A stretch of 64,000 bases of DNA from the NCBI GenBank assembly GCA_902362805.1, contig CABIXY010000002.1, positions 1 to 64,000 on the forward strand, written 5' to 3'. Made by a program: the position numbers and the translations under genes. The notes beneath the pieces are model-generated. The model had not been told where the DNA came from, made no database searches, and saw only the letters and a program-made list of their open reading frames with translations. Positions within the stretch are counted from its first letter, which is position 1. Each line of letters begins with the position of its first letter. Below are positions 43,595-52,085 of the stretch, one piece after another. Source of the DNA: Eubacteriaceae bacterium (GTDB taxonomy: Bacteria; Bacillota; Clostridia; Peptostreptococcales; Anaerovoracaceae).

Positions 43595-44452
43595 ATGGAA
43601 AGAATAAAGTGGCCGGAGGGCAAAAGAAGCGCGGTCATGTTCACTTTTGATGTGGACGGTGATACCACTTGGGAGAATGGAAACCGAGGCCTTCCCAATG
43701 GAGACAAATATATCAAATCCTTATCGGTAGGACAATATGGTCCTAAACGCTGCGTAGACAGAATTCTCGACAAGCTGGAGCAGTATGGCGTAAAGGCGAC
43801 ATTTTTCGTGCCAGGACTTACTGCAGAGAGATATCCAGAAGTAGTTCTGCGAATCGCAGAGGCAGGACATGAAATCGGACATCACGGTTATGCCCATGAA
43901 CGGTTTGCAGGACAGACTCCAGAGCAGCAGATTGAGATTATTGAAAAATCGCAGAAGATTTTCAAGGAATTGATCGGATATGAGGTAAAGGGATTTCGCA
44001 CGCCCTCAGGAGATTGGGCGGAGGAGACACCAAAACTTTTATACGAAAGAGGGTTTCGCTATTCAAGTTCCATGCGGGGTGACGACAGGCCCTACCGGAC
44101 TGTCATCGACGGCGAGGAAACAGATTTTATCGAAATACCGACCAAGTGGGAAGCAGATGATTATGTGGCAATGGCCTATCACATGTATCCGGCTGAGCCG
44201 GCAGGCCTGGACAGAATTTCCTGCTATCGGAATGTGGAAGATAACTTTATGAGAGAATTTCGCGGACACCACAGAGAGGGTCTGTGTATTTCCTATATGA
44301 GTCATCCTCAGATTATCGGCTCTCCGGGGAGGATTCAGATCCTGGATCATCTTCTGGCTGAAATTACAGGACGAGATGACGTGTGGGCGGCTACAGGCAG
44401 TGAAATCGCTGATTGGTACAGAGAACATCATTGGAAAAGAGAGGTGGAATAA
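43595..44452 (+). CDS. Polysaccharide deacetylase/PuuE-type hydrolase, canonical metal site
   Basis: The 285-residue protein is a carbohydrate-esterase-4-like barrel of the PuuE/HpPgdA subgroup. Metal and catalytic motifs are visible: motif 1 TFDVDGD (about residue 16), motif 2 HEIGHHGYAHERF with the H-x3-H pair, motif 3 GFRTPSGDW, and a C-terminal SHPQ. The subgroup includes allantoinase-like enzymes acting on cyclic amides as well as sugar deacetylases. The lack of signal peptide suggests a cytosolic amide substrate. It is driven by a sigma-54 promoter and followed 1 bp later by a degenerate paralogue. GGAGTG precedes the ATG. Confidence 0.85.
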   Translation: MERIKWPEGKRSAVMFTFDVDGDTTWENGNRGLPNGDKYIKSLSVGQYGPKRCVDRILDKLEQYGVKATFFVPGLTAERYPEVVLRIAEAGHEIGHHGYAHERFAGQTPEQQIEIIEKSQKIFKELIGYEVKGFRTPSGDWAEETPKLLYERGFRYSSSMRGDDRPYRTVIDGEETDFIEIPTKWEADDYVAMAYHMYPAEPAGLDRISCYRNVEDNFMREFRGHHREGLCISYMSHPQIIGSPGRIQILDHLLAEITGRDDVWAATGSEIADWYREHHWKREVE

Positions 44453-44453
44453 G

Positions 44454-45293
44454 ATGAGATTAGAACGACCAAAATGGCCTGCAGGCAGCTGCTGTGCGGC
44501 CATGATCACCATAAACCTCAATGCAGAACTCTTCTGGCTGCAGCTGGATTCTTCTTGCACTAATATGCCTAAGACGTTATCCCTTGGCCAGTACGGGATG
44601 ACTAGAGGCGTAAAGCGGATTCTCGATGTATTGGAGGAGCGGGGCATCAAAGCGACCTTTTTCACCCCGGGCTGGGTTGCGGAAAAATATAGCGAGAAGC
44701 TTTTGACCATCCGGGATAAAGGCCATGAAATTGCTGCCATGGGGTACAGACACGAGAACATGGCGCTGCTCAGCCTTGAAGAACAGACAGATGCCATAAA
44801 AAGGGGGATTGAATCCATAGAGAAAATCTGTGGTATTACGCCCAGGGGATTTCGCAGTCCGGAAGGAGAACTGACCTTGGAGACTTTGAGAATTGCTAAA
44901 AGCTGCGGCATGGAATATTCCAGCAATCTCTGTGACGACGACAGACCGTATAACAAAGACTTGGGGAATGGAGAGACACTTCTCGAAATCCCCGTACATT
45001 GGGTCAATTATGATTTGCCTTATTTTGCTTTCAACTATCACCCGGCATTTCCGGCAGGACAGGGAAGAATTGCAAATTATACGGGAGTATTGAACAACTG
45101 GTGTGATGAGTTTTACGGCTGTCACGAATACGGACTGTGCTATGTGCTGCAGCTGGACCCTGCTGCCATTGGCGCACCGGGAAGAATCAGCCTATTGGAA
45201 GATCTGCTGGACTACATGGAAAGCCTGGGCGGCGTGTGGTTTGCTACAGGCAGTGAAATGGCAGAATATTGCCGATGTCTCGAAAGAAAGTGA
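44454..45293 (+). CDS. Deacetylase-like paralogue lacking the metal-binding residues
   Basis: The 279-residue protein aligns end to end with the preceding gene (same SLGQYGMTRGVKRIL, GIKATFFTPGW, GFRSPEGE and DDDRPY blocks), but the key residues have changed. TFDVDGD has become TINLNAE, and HEIGHHGYAHE has become HEIAAMGYRHE. Thus the motif 1 aspartates and the first histidine of the metal site are missing. It may be a non-catalytic subunit, or use a different mechanism. ATG 44454 follows GAGGTGG at the end of the first gene, so the pair is cotranscribed and probably makes a hetero-oligomer. The frame is intact, against simple decay. Confidence 0.82.
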   Translation: MRLERPKWPAGSCCAAMITINLNAELFWLQLDSSCTNMPKTLSLGQYGMTRGVKRILDVLEERGIKATFFTPGWVAEKYSEKLLTIRDKGHEIAAMGYRHENMALLSLEEQTDAIKRGIESIEKICGITPRGFRSPEGELTLETLRIAKSCGMEYSSNLCDDDRPYNKDLGNGETLLEIPVHWVNYDLPYFAFNYHPAFPAGQGRIANYTGVLNNWCDEFYGCHEYGLCYVLQLDPAAIGAPGRISLLEDLLDYMESLGGVWFATGSEMAEYCRCLERK

Positions 45294-45358
45294 AAAGGCG
45301 TTGCCTTTCTAAAAGGTTCTTTGGTACAATGAGTACAAAGATCGAAGGAGAGGTAACG

Positions 45359-47437
45359 ATGATGAAAACCATTGCTGTAGTAGCTGTACATAAAGATTTT
45401 GCCGCCTTTATCAAGGCGGACTTAGAACAGTATTTTTCTGCATACGCCGAAATTCACGCATATGCAGAGGAAGAAATCGAACACATGGAGGAGATTCCAG
45501 AGGAGTTTGTGGTCATGTCGGCGCTGACCGTATTTCGAAAGGTACAGCCGAAGATGAAGGAACACGCTTTGACACAGGTCATCAGCTTTGCCGTCAGCCG
45601 CGATAATTTGGCCAGGCTTTCACAAGTGCCGCGGCACCAGAAAGTCCTGATGGTCAATGTGGACTACAAGATGTGTATGCAGGTCATCGCACAGATCTAT
45701 GAGCTGGGCTATCGGGACTTCGATTTTGTGCCCTATTACGGTGATGAAGAAAACAGAGACCGGAGCATCAAAACAGCGGTCACGCCTGATGAGATGACAA
45801 TGATACCGGCGGATATGGAGCGGATTATTGACATCGGAGGACGGCCTGTTGACATCAACTGCATTGTAGAACTGGCGAACAAAATGGGCATCGAGGACAT
45901 CTTCGGCTCGCGACAAGCGAAGGAGGCGCGAAAGCGTTTTGTGACGGCCTCTTTCGGTATTGACCGCGTTCTCAGTGATACAAAGGATAAGAATGAACAG
46001 ATTAAGACCCTCGTGGAACTGATTGAGGATGGTATCATTTTGACTGACGCGTCGGGTGTCGTACTGCTCAGCAACAAAAAAGCGCGCAGTATTCTGAAGA
46101 CGGAAATCGACGGTTTTAACACCGATGAGCTGCTGCCTGATTTTCCCATTAGAATGGAAGCGGAGGTGACTTCGGATAAAGTCATTGTCGTCGATGGCAA
46201 AGACATCGTCGTCAATGTGAGTCCGATCATCTCTGATGACAGATATACGGGGAACATTATCACCTTGAAGAACTTCGAGGAAACAGAGGAAAAGCAGCAC
46301 GGCATTCGTGCGCAGATTGCCAGGATTGGCCACGGTGCCAGATATACTTTTGATGATATTGTCGGCGTCAGCAGTCAGATTCGAGAGAGTGTAAAGGTGG
46401 CAGAGCGCATGGCAAAATCGGACTCTTCGGTTTTGATCATAGGCGAATCGGGCACTGGCAAAGAAGTCTTTGCCCAGAGCATCCACAATGGGTCAGGCAG
46501 GAGCAAACGGAATTTTGTTGCCCTCAATTGCGCCGCCATTCCTGAGCATCTTTTAGAAAGCGAACTGTTCGGCTATGAGGAGGGGGCTTTTACAGGGGCG
46601 AGAAAAGGCGGTAAAATCGGTTATTTTGAACTGGCTCACCAGGGGACGATTTTTCTCGATGAAATCGGGGAGATGCCGTTGGCGCTGCAGAGCAAACTGC
46701 TCCGGGTCCTGGAAGAAAAGACGGTGACGAGAATCGGTTCATCAAAGCTGATCGATATTGACGTGCGCATTATTGCCGCCACCAATAAAAATCTTCTGGA
46801 ATTGGTGGAACGAAAAGAATTCAGGGAGGACTTGTACTATCGAATCAATGTTCTGCCGCTGAACATCCCGCCTCTGAGAGAGCGAAAAGAGGATATTCCG
46901 TTTTTGATAGATGTCTTTATGGAAACCATGGGGAAGGAGTTGACTTTCTCCGACGAAGCGTCAAAACGTCTGCGCTCTCACCGCTGGAACGGAAACATCA
47001 GGGAACTGAAAAATGTCATAGAGTATTTGGAAAGTCTCGGCAAGCGACATATTGAAACAGGTGACTTACCGGTTTCGGTCTTTATGGTTCCGGAGCAAAA
47101 AGTATCTGCTGCCGCAGTAAAATTGAAGACTTACGATGGTTTAAAAGGAGAATTCCGTGATGTTATCTTCGGTTGGTGGAATGACAGGGTTCTGATTGCC
47201 AATATTTTGCTGGCATTGCAGGAGGCGGCAGCGGCTCAGAAAAAAATTGGCAGACGTCAGCTGGAGACGATTTTGCAGGAAAAGGGTTTCCTCTATACGG
47301 AAACGGAAATCAGAACCTGTCTGAGCAAGCTGGCGGGACTGGGATTTGTCAGATCACAGCATGGCAGAGGCGGCAGCGTCATTCTGCCGAAAGGAGACGA
47401 ACTTCTAAAAGAAATAATGGAATTAATGGGAGAATGA
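45359..47437 (+). CDS. Second sigma-54-dependent activator, paralogue of the one at 37340
   Basis: The 692-residue regulator has the same order: PrpR_N-like sensor (about 1-190), PAS domain (LIEDGIILTDASGVVLLSNK) and AAA+ domain. The AAA+ part has Walker A GESGTGKEVF, sigma-54 loop EEGAFTGARKGG and Walker B GTIFLDEIGEMP. A winged-helix-like C-terminus ends in HGRGGSVILP instead of a Fis helix-turn-helix. ATG 45359 follows GGAGAGG. TACAAT at 45325 with TTGCCT at 45301 offers its own weak promoter. It lies between the sigma-54 promoters of the deacetylase-like pair and the NhaC-argH transcript and probably activates one or both. The effector is unknown. Confidence 0.9.
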   Translation: MMKTIAVVAVHKDFAAFIKADLEQYFSAYAEIHAYAEEEIEHMEEIPEEFVVMSALTVFRKVQPKMKEHALTQVISFAVSRDNLARLSQVPRHQKVLMVNVDYKMCMQVIAQIYELGYRDFDFVPYYGDEENRDRSIKTAVTPDEMTMIPADMERIIDIGGRPVDINCIVELANKMGIEDIFGSRQAKEARKRFVTASFGIDRVLSDTKDKNEQIKTLVELIEDGIILTDASGVVLLSNKKARSILKTEIDGFNTDELLPDFPIRMEAEVTSDKVIVVDGKDIVVNVSPIISDDRYTGNIITLKNFEETEEKQHGIRAQIARIGHGARYTFDDIVGVSSQIRESVKVAERMAKSDSSVLIIGESGTGKEVFAQSIHNGSGRSKRNFVALNCAAIPEHLLESELFGYEEGAFTGARKGGKIGYFELAHQGTIFLDEIGEMPLALQSKLLRVLEEKTVTRIGSSKLIDIDVRIIAATNKNLLELVERKEFREDLYYRINVLPLNIPPLRERKEDIPFLIDVFMETMGKELTFSDEASKRLRSHRWNGNIRELKNVIEYLESLGKRHIETGDLPVSVFMVPEQKVSAAAVKLKTYDGLKGEFRDVIFGWWNDRVLIANILLALQEAAAAQKKIGRRQLETILQEKGFLYTETEIRTCLSKLAGLGFVRSQHGRGGSVILPKGDELLKEIMELMGE

Positions 47438-47493
47438 AAAACCCAATAAACCCTTCGGCGCAGAAGAAAACGTTGAAAAATTGGGGATTTTTG

Positions 47494-47510
47494 TTGGCAC
47501 GGTATTTGCT
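47494..47510 (+). promoter_or_regulatory. Sigma-54 promoter of the nhaC-argH transcript
   Basis: TTGGCACGGTATTTGCT has GG (47496-47497) and GC (47508-47509) 10 bases apart, a full match to the RpoN pattern. Transcription would begin near 47520 and include the structured element at 47544-47690 in a leader of about 220 nt. Confidence 0.9.
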
Positions 47511-47543
47511 ATATATTATGGCAAAGATCTTTTACCATTTTAT

Positions 47544-47690
47544 CATTATACGACTAGCGCCAAGCCGCTCGCATTGCTTGCGGGGCTTGGCCGTCGAGTG
47601 CCACGCGCTAAAGCGTTGCACTCTTGACCGGGAACCTACCAGCGATTCCGCATTGCTGAATCGGGTTAGGTCTCCCAAAGCATAAGGTCT
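47544..47690 (+). ncRNA. Structured 147-nt leader element, copy B
   Basis: Gap-free match to copy A (30731-30877, minus), with the same orientation relative to the downstream gene. Stems: CCAAGCC/GGCTTGG (47560-47566 with 47584-47590), GAGTGC/GCACTC enclosing CGC-TAAA-GCG, and GGGA-ACCTA/TAGGT-C-TCCC enclosing CGATTC/GAATCG. Right after it CCCC-AGC-AATTTGC pairs with GCAAATT-GGGG (47691-47718), just before AGGAGG. It lies between a sigma-54 promoter and the nhaC start. Changes from copy A fall mainly in pairs that stay paired or in loops. A regulatory RNA is the favoured reading. Confidence 0.65.
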
Positions 47691-47741
47691 CCCCAGCAAT
47701 TTGCGATGCAAATTGGGGCGAGAACCATTAGGAGGTTCGTT

Positions 47742-49301
47742 ATGGAAACAAGTATTTTATCATTAATCCCTATCGTTTTGACCATTGGTCTTGCGATTAA
47801 GACGAGAAACGTCTTAGTGTCATTATTTGCCGGTGTGTTTTCCGGCGTGCTGATTTTGTCAGCAGGTCATCCGATTACTGCAGTAAAATCCATGGTGGGA
47901 GATTACGTCATGGCGCAGCTGCTTGACAGCTATAACGCCGGCATCATCGTACTGCTGGTCTTCATCGGCGGATTTGTAACGCTGATCGAAAAATCCGGCG
48001 GAGCAGAGGCTTTTGCCAGATGTGTCGCTCATTTTGTCAACACCAGATGCAAAACACAGATTGCCGCTTGGATTGCCGGCATCGCCGTGTTTTTCTCTGA
48101 GCTGGGGACACCGCTGATCGTCGGCCCGATTTTTACGCCGATCTTTGAAAAGATGCGCATTTCTAAGGAAAAGCTGGCATGGATCATCGATACCACCGCA
48201 TCGCCGGTCTGCGTGTTGATTCCTTTTATCGGCTGGGGTGTATACTCCATGGGTCTGATCAAAACCGAGTTGAAAGCGCTGAATATCACAGATATTACTG
48301 ACTGGACTGCATTTATCCACGCAATTCCCTTTCAGATTTATCCGATTCTCTGCCTGATCATGGTACCTATGGTAGCTTTTTCGAGAAAAGAGTTTGGCGC
48401 CATGGCAAGAGCAGAACTCAATGCGCAGAAGGGCATCTTCTCTACGATTGGAAATGCTGAGGAACTGGAAAAGAAGTCCATGGTTATGGACAACCATACT
48501 CCGCTGACTGTCGTAATAGCGCCATTGTTAGTGCTTTTCGCTACCCTTTTCGGCATTTTGTGGCCGCAGGGCTTTCCGATCAAGCAGGTGCCTGGCGGAG
48601 ATTTCAGGATCGCACTGATCACAGGCTATCTCTTTGCTGCCATCACCATGATTGTGCTAATGGCTATCTATAAGGTCAAGCCGCTGAAAGAAGGCATTTC
48701 CATCTACATCAAAGGATTAGGAAAGCTTTTCGAATGTATTCTGATGCTGGTTCTGGCGTGGGGGCTCAGTTCTGTAGGTAAAGCCCTGGGAACTTCGGAG
48801 TACATCGTACAGATGGCAGAGGGCAATATTCCGGCATGGAGTATCCCGGCAATCATCTTCATCATCGGCGCTTTGATGTCATTCTCCACAGGGACATCCT
48901 GGGGAACCTTTGCCATCGTCATGCCTATTGCAATTCCAATGGCAGTGGCTCTCGGCGCGCCGCTATATGTTACCATCGCGGCGGTGCTTTCCGGCGGACT
49001 CTTTGGGGACCACTGCTCACCGGTATCCGACACCACCATTCTGGCGGCTACAGGTTCTTCCTGCGGATTGATGGAACACATGTGGACCCAGCTCCCATAC
49101 GCCATGATCTGTGCCGGCGTATCCATTGTGGGGTTCATCGCAGCTGGCATCACAGACAGCGTCATCGTCACAGCAGTATGTGCAGTGTTATTAGTTATCG
49201 TATATAATCTGGCAGGTAAGCTCAAGGGCGTTTCTGTCAAGAATCTAAATATTAAAGATATAGAAGAACTGGAAGTTGAAGAAGCTTCTCAGTCAGTATA
49301 A
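47742..49301 (+). CDS. NhaC-type Na+/H+ antiporter family carrier, second of three
   Basis: The 519-residue protein has about 12 helices. Patterns are IVLLVFIGGFVTLIEKSGGA, FFSELGTPLIVGPIFTPIFE, MSFSTGTSWGTFAIVMPIAI and LSGGLFGDHCSPVSDTTILA, the last two being conserved NhaC transport motifs. AGGAGG lies 6 bases before ATG 47742; the open frame from 47706 would start inside the leader. It is transcribed with argH 15 bp downstream from a sigma-54 promoter. Import of the ArgH substrate, coupled to sodium or protons, is a plausible inference. Confidence 0.87.
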   Translation: METSILSLIPIVLTIGLAIKTRNVLVSLFAGVFSGVLILSAGHPITAVKSMVGDYVMAQLLDSYNAGIIVLLVFIGGFVTLIEKSGGAEAFARCVAHFVNTRCKTQIAAWIAGIAVFFSELGTPLIVGPIFTPIFEKMRISKEKLAWIIDTTASPVCVLIPFIGWGVYSMGLIKTELKALNITDITDWTAFIHAIPFQIYPILCLIMVPMVAFSRKEFGAMARAELNAQKGIFSTIGNAEELEKKSMVMDNHTPLTVVIAPLLVLFATLFGILWPQGFPIKQVPGGDFRIALITGYLFAAITMIVLMAIYKVKPLKEGISIYIKGLGKLFECILMLVLAWGLSSVGKALGTSEYIVQMAEGNIPAWSIPAIIFIIGALMSFSTGTSWGTFAIVMPIAIPMAVALGAPLYVTIAAVLSGGLFGDHCSPVSDTTILAATGSSCGLMEHMWTQLPYAMICAGVSIVGFIAAGITDSVIVTAVCAVLLVIVYNLAGKLKGVSVKNLNIKDIEELEVEEASQSV

Positions 49302-49316
49302 TTGGAGGTGTTTTAT

Positions 49317-50699
49317 ATGGCTAGCTTATGGGGTGGCAGGTTTGAAAAAGATATGGACGATATTGTAAAGCAGTTCAACGCGTCCATCGGTTTTGACAAG
49401 AGAATGTATAACGAAGATATAGACGGCAGCATCGCACATGTGACAATGCTTGGTGAACAGGGCATTGTGACTATGGAAGAAAAGGAACAGATTGTGGCCG
49501 GCCTTGAGAAGATCAGAGAAAAAATCGCCAGCGGTGAAATTGTCTTTACCGTAGACGACGAAGATATTCACATGGGCATTGAAAGCAGGCTCATCGCAGA
49601 AATCGGCGACGTGGGCAAGAAGCTGCACACGGCAAGAAGCAGAAATGACCAATGCCAGGTGGATGGACGAATGTATCTGAAAAAAGAAATCAGAGAGATT
49701 GTACACAGGCTCTGCTATTTAGAATCGGTCATTTTGGAGAAGGCTGAGAAATACGCCGATTCCATTACAGTCGGATTTACGCACATGCAGCACGCACAGC
49801 CGATCACCATCGGCTTCGTATTTATGGCATACTTCCAGATGTTTAAAAGAGATATCGACAGATTGATGGATACCTACGAGAGAATGAATCTTTGCCCGCT
49901 GGGAGCCTGTGCCCTTGCAGGAACCACTTTGCCGACCAACAGGCAGAGAACAGCGGAGCTGCTGGGCTTTGACGCACCGACAGAAAATGCCATGGACAGC
50001 GTCAGCGATCGTGACTACAGTCTGGAATTCCTGGCGGACGCATCCATATCCATGATGCATCTTTCCAGATGGGCAGAAGAATTCGTATGGTGGAATTCCC
50101 AGGAATTCTCTTATATCGCCATCGACGACAGCTACTGCACTGGCAGCAGCATCATGCCGCAGAAGAAGAACCCGGATATGGCAGAACTGCTCCGCGGAAA
50201 AGTGGGCAGAGTCTACGGTGATCTGATGCAGCTGCTGACTGTGATGAAGGGTACGCCGCTTGCTTATAATAAGGATTTCCAAGAAGATAAAGAGAGCCTC
50301 TTTGATGCCATCGATACGTGGAAAGCCAGCATTCAGATCTTTGCTAACATGCTGGATAAGACTGAGTTCAGAATGGATCAGATCGAGAAACAGTTTGCCA
50401 AAGGCTTCCTCAATGCAACCGACATCGCAGAGCACTTTGCCAAACAGGGCATCCCGTTCAGAGAGGCCCATTCCATCGTAGGACAGATGGTAAAAGCCTG
50501 CGAGCAGAAGGACTGCGATTTTGGGGATTTGACAGAGGAAGAACTGCAGGCTATCGATAGTCGCGTCACAAAAGAATCTTTGGGTGATATCAGCATCAAA
50601 GCCTGCGTGGATGCCAGAGTCTCTTTCGGCGGTACGGCGCCGAGTGAAGTCAGAAGACAGATCAAAGTCGGTGCAGAGTGGCTTGCGGGTATTAAATAA
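49317..50699 (+). CDS. argH: Argininosuccinate lyase family enzyme
   Basis: The 460-residue enzyme is a fumarase/aspartase-superfamily lyase: MASLWGGRFEKDMDDIVKQF opening, TARSRNDQ, THMQHAQPITIGF and the signature GSSIMPQKKNPD with the catalytic serine loop. The family splits argininosuccinate into arginine and fumarate; some members cleave other N-(1,2-dicarboxyethyl) amines. No argG or other arginine biosynthesis gene is nearby. The gene is cotranscribed with an NhaC carrier under sigma-54 control, while malic enzyme and fumarase follow. This context suggests a catabolic role. ATG 49317 is used because GGAGG lies 9 bases upstream, whereas the TTG at 49302 overlaps that site. Confidence 0.9.
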   Translation: MASLWGGRFEKDMDDIVKQFNASIGFDKRMYNEDIDGSIAHVTMLGEQGIVTMEEKEQIVAGLEKIREKIASGEIVFTVDDEDIHMGIESRLIAEIGDVGKKLHTARSRNDQCQVDGRMYLKKEIREIVHRLCYLESVILEKAEKYADSITVGFTHMQHAQPITIGFVFMAYFQMFKRDIDRLMDTYERMNLCPLGACALAGTTLPTNRQRTAELLGFDAPTENAMDSVSDRDYSLEFLADASISMMHLSRWAEEFVWWNSQEFSYIAIDDSYCTGSSIMPQKKNPDMAELLRGKVGRVYGDLMQLLTVMKGTPLAYNKDFQEDKESLFDAIDTWKASIQIFANMLDKTEFRMDQIEKQFAKGFLNATDIAEHFAKQGIPFREAHSIVGQMVKACEQKDCDFGDLTEEELQAIDSRVTKESLGDISIKACVDARVSFGGTAPSEVRRQIKVGAEWLAGIK

Positions 50700-50713
50700 A
50701 TGCCGAAACTGAT

Positions 50714-50760
50714 AAATCTGCCAGAAAAACCATAATTTGAGGGCATTTCTGGCAGATTTT
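50714..50760 (+). terminator. Terminator after argH
   Basis: AAATCTGCCAGAAA pairs exactly with TTTCTGGCAGATTT (14 bp) across a loop of 18 bases, ending in TTTT. It separates the sigma-54 transcript from the malic enzyme operon. Confidence 0.8.
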
Positions 50761-50795
50761 CATAAACGGGAAGGACAGCAGTCACCTTTGCCGCC

Positions 50796-50824
50796 TTGCA
50801 GTTCTATTTACAGAATGGTATAAT
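50796..50824 (+). promoter_or_regulatory. Sigma-70 promoter of the malic enzyme-fumarase operon
   Basis: TTGCAG (50796-50801) and TATAAT (50819-50824) are spaced 17 bp, about 90 bp upstream of the malic enzyme start. Confidence 0.85.
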
Positions 50825-50915
50825 ATTCTGTCCAGCGAGATGCAGCCGAGCTGCATGACAGAAATTTATGCTGGCAATCCCCTTTTTAAATACAACCACG
50901 AAAGGATGGAACTAT

Positions 50916-52085
50916 ATGGATAAAAAAGAATTAGCCCTTGCAAAACATGCAGAATGGAAAGGGAAACTTTCCATTAAGACAAAGGCGCCGATTACAAATA
51001 AAGAAGAACTGGCCATCGCATATACGCCTGGTGTAGCGGAGCCTTGCCTGGAAATTGAGAAGGATGCTGAATTGGCCTATACCTATACAGGAAAGGGAAA
51101 TACGGTTGCTGTCATCACCGACGGCACTGCAGTTCTGGGACTTGGTGACATCGGTCCGTCAGCAGGAATGCCTGTCATGGAGGGAAAGTGCGCATTATTC
51201 AAAGCCTTTGCAGACATCGATGCGGTTCCGATCTGTATAGACTCCAAGGATCCCCAGGTAATTATTGATACGGTATATCATATTTCCAAGAGTTTTGGCG
51301 GCATCAACTTGGAGGATATCAGTGCGCCCAGATGTTTTGAAATTGAAAGAGCGCTGATAGAAAAGTGCGATATTCCCGTGTTCCATGACGACCAGCACGG
51401 AACAGCCATCATCACAAGCGCAGGTCTGCTCAACGCTTGCAAGGTGACAGGAAAAAAAATGGGCAGCTTGAAAATCGTTATCAGCGGGGCCGGGTCGGCA
51501 GGTATTTCCATCGCAAAGATGGTCATGCGTCTCGGCTTTGGGGAAGTCATTCTCTGCGGCAGCAAAGGCACCATCTATGATGGTGCGCCTTACAACAATC
51601 CTGAGCAGCAGAAGATTGCGTTGGTTACCAACAGAGACAAGCTAGTTGGCAGCCTGGCAGATGCTATGAAAGGAGCCGACATTTTGATCGGCGTATCAAA
51701 ACCTGGCATCGTGACACAGGATATGATTCGTTCCATGGCAAGTGATCCAATCGTCTTTGTCATGAGCAATCCAGTGCCTGAGATCATGCCGGATCTGGCA
51801 AAGGAAGCAGGTGCCGCCGTTGTGGGAACTGGAAGATCGGATTTTCCGAATCAGGTCAACAACGTCATCGCATTCCCAGGCATTTTCCGAGGCGCTTTGG
51901 ACGGCAGAGCGAGAAAAATTACGGAAGAGATGAAGGAAGCTGCAGCCAGAGCTATCGCCAGTGTCATTCCGGAAGAAGAACTGACGGCGGATTATGTACT
52001 GCCTGATCCTTTTAATCCTCTGATCGTGGAGAAAATTGCTGCTGCAGTCATGGCGGAAGCTGCCAAGGAGAAGGAGGCAAAATAG
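50916..52085 (+). CDS. NAD(P)-dependent malic enzyme
   Basis: The 389-residue short-type malic enzyme converts malate to pyruvate, CO2 and NAD(P)H. Conserved segments are [55 protein letters not shown] with catalytic and metal-binding DD, the nucleotide-binding [12 protein letters not shown], and [23 protein letters not shown] 50916 follows AAAGGATGG; the frame extends further upstream but lacks a ribosome site. Its stop overlaps the fumarase start. With argH and fumarase it completes a path from fumarate to pyruvate. Confidence 0.93.
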   Translation: MDKKELALAKHAEWKGKLSIKTKAPITNKEELAIAYTPGVAEPCLEIEKDAELAYTYTGKGNTVAVITDGTAVLGLGDIGPSAGMPVMEGKCALFKAFADIDAVPICIDSKDPQVIIDTVYHISKSFGGINLEDISAPRCFEIERALIEKCDIPVFHDDQHGTAIITSAGLLNACKVTGKKMGSLKIVISGAGSAGISIAKMVMRLGFGEVILCGSKGTIYDGAPYNNPEQQKIALVTNRDKLVGSLADAMKGADILIGVSKPGIVTQDMIRSMASDPIVFVMSNPVPEIMPDLAKEAGAAVVGTGRSDFPNQVNNVIAFPGIFRGALDGRARKITEEMKEAAARAIASVIPEEELTADYVLPDPFNPLIVEKIAAAVMAEAAKEKEAK

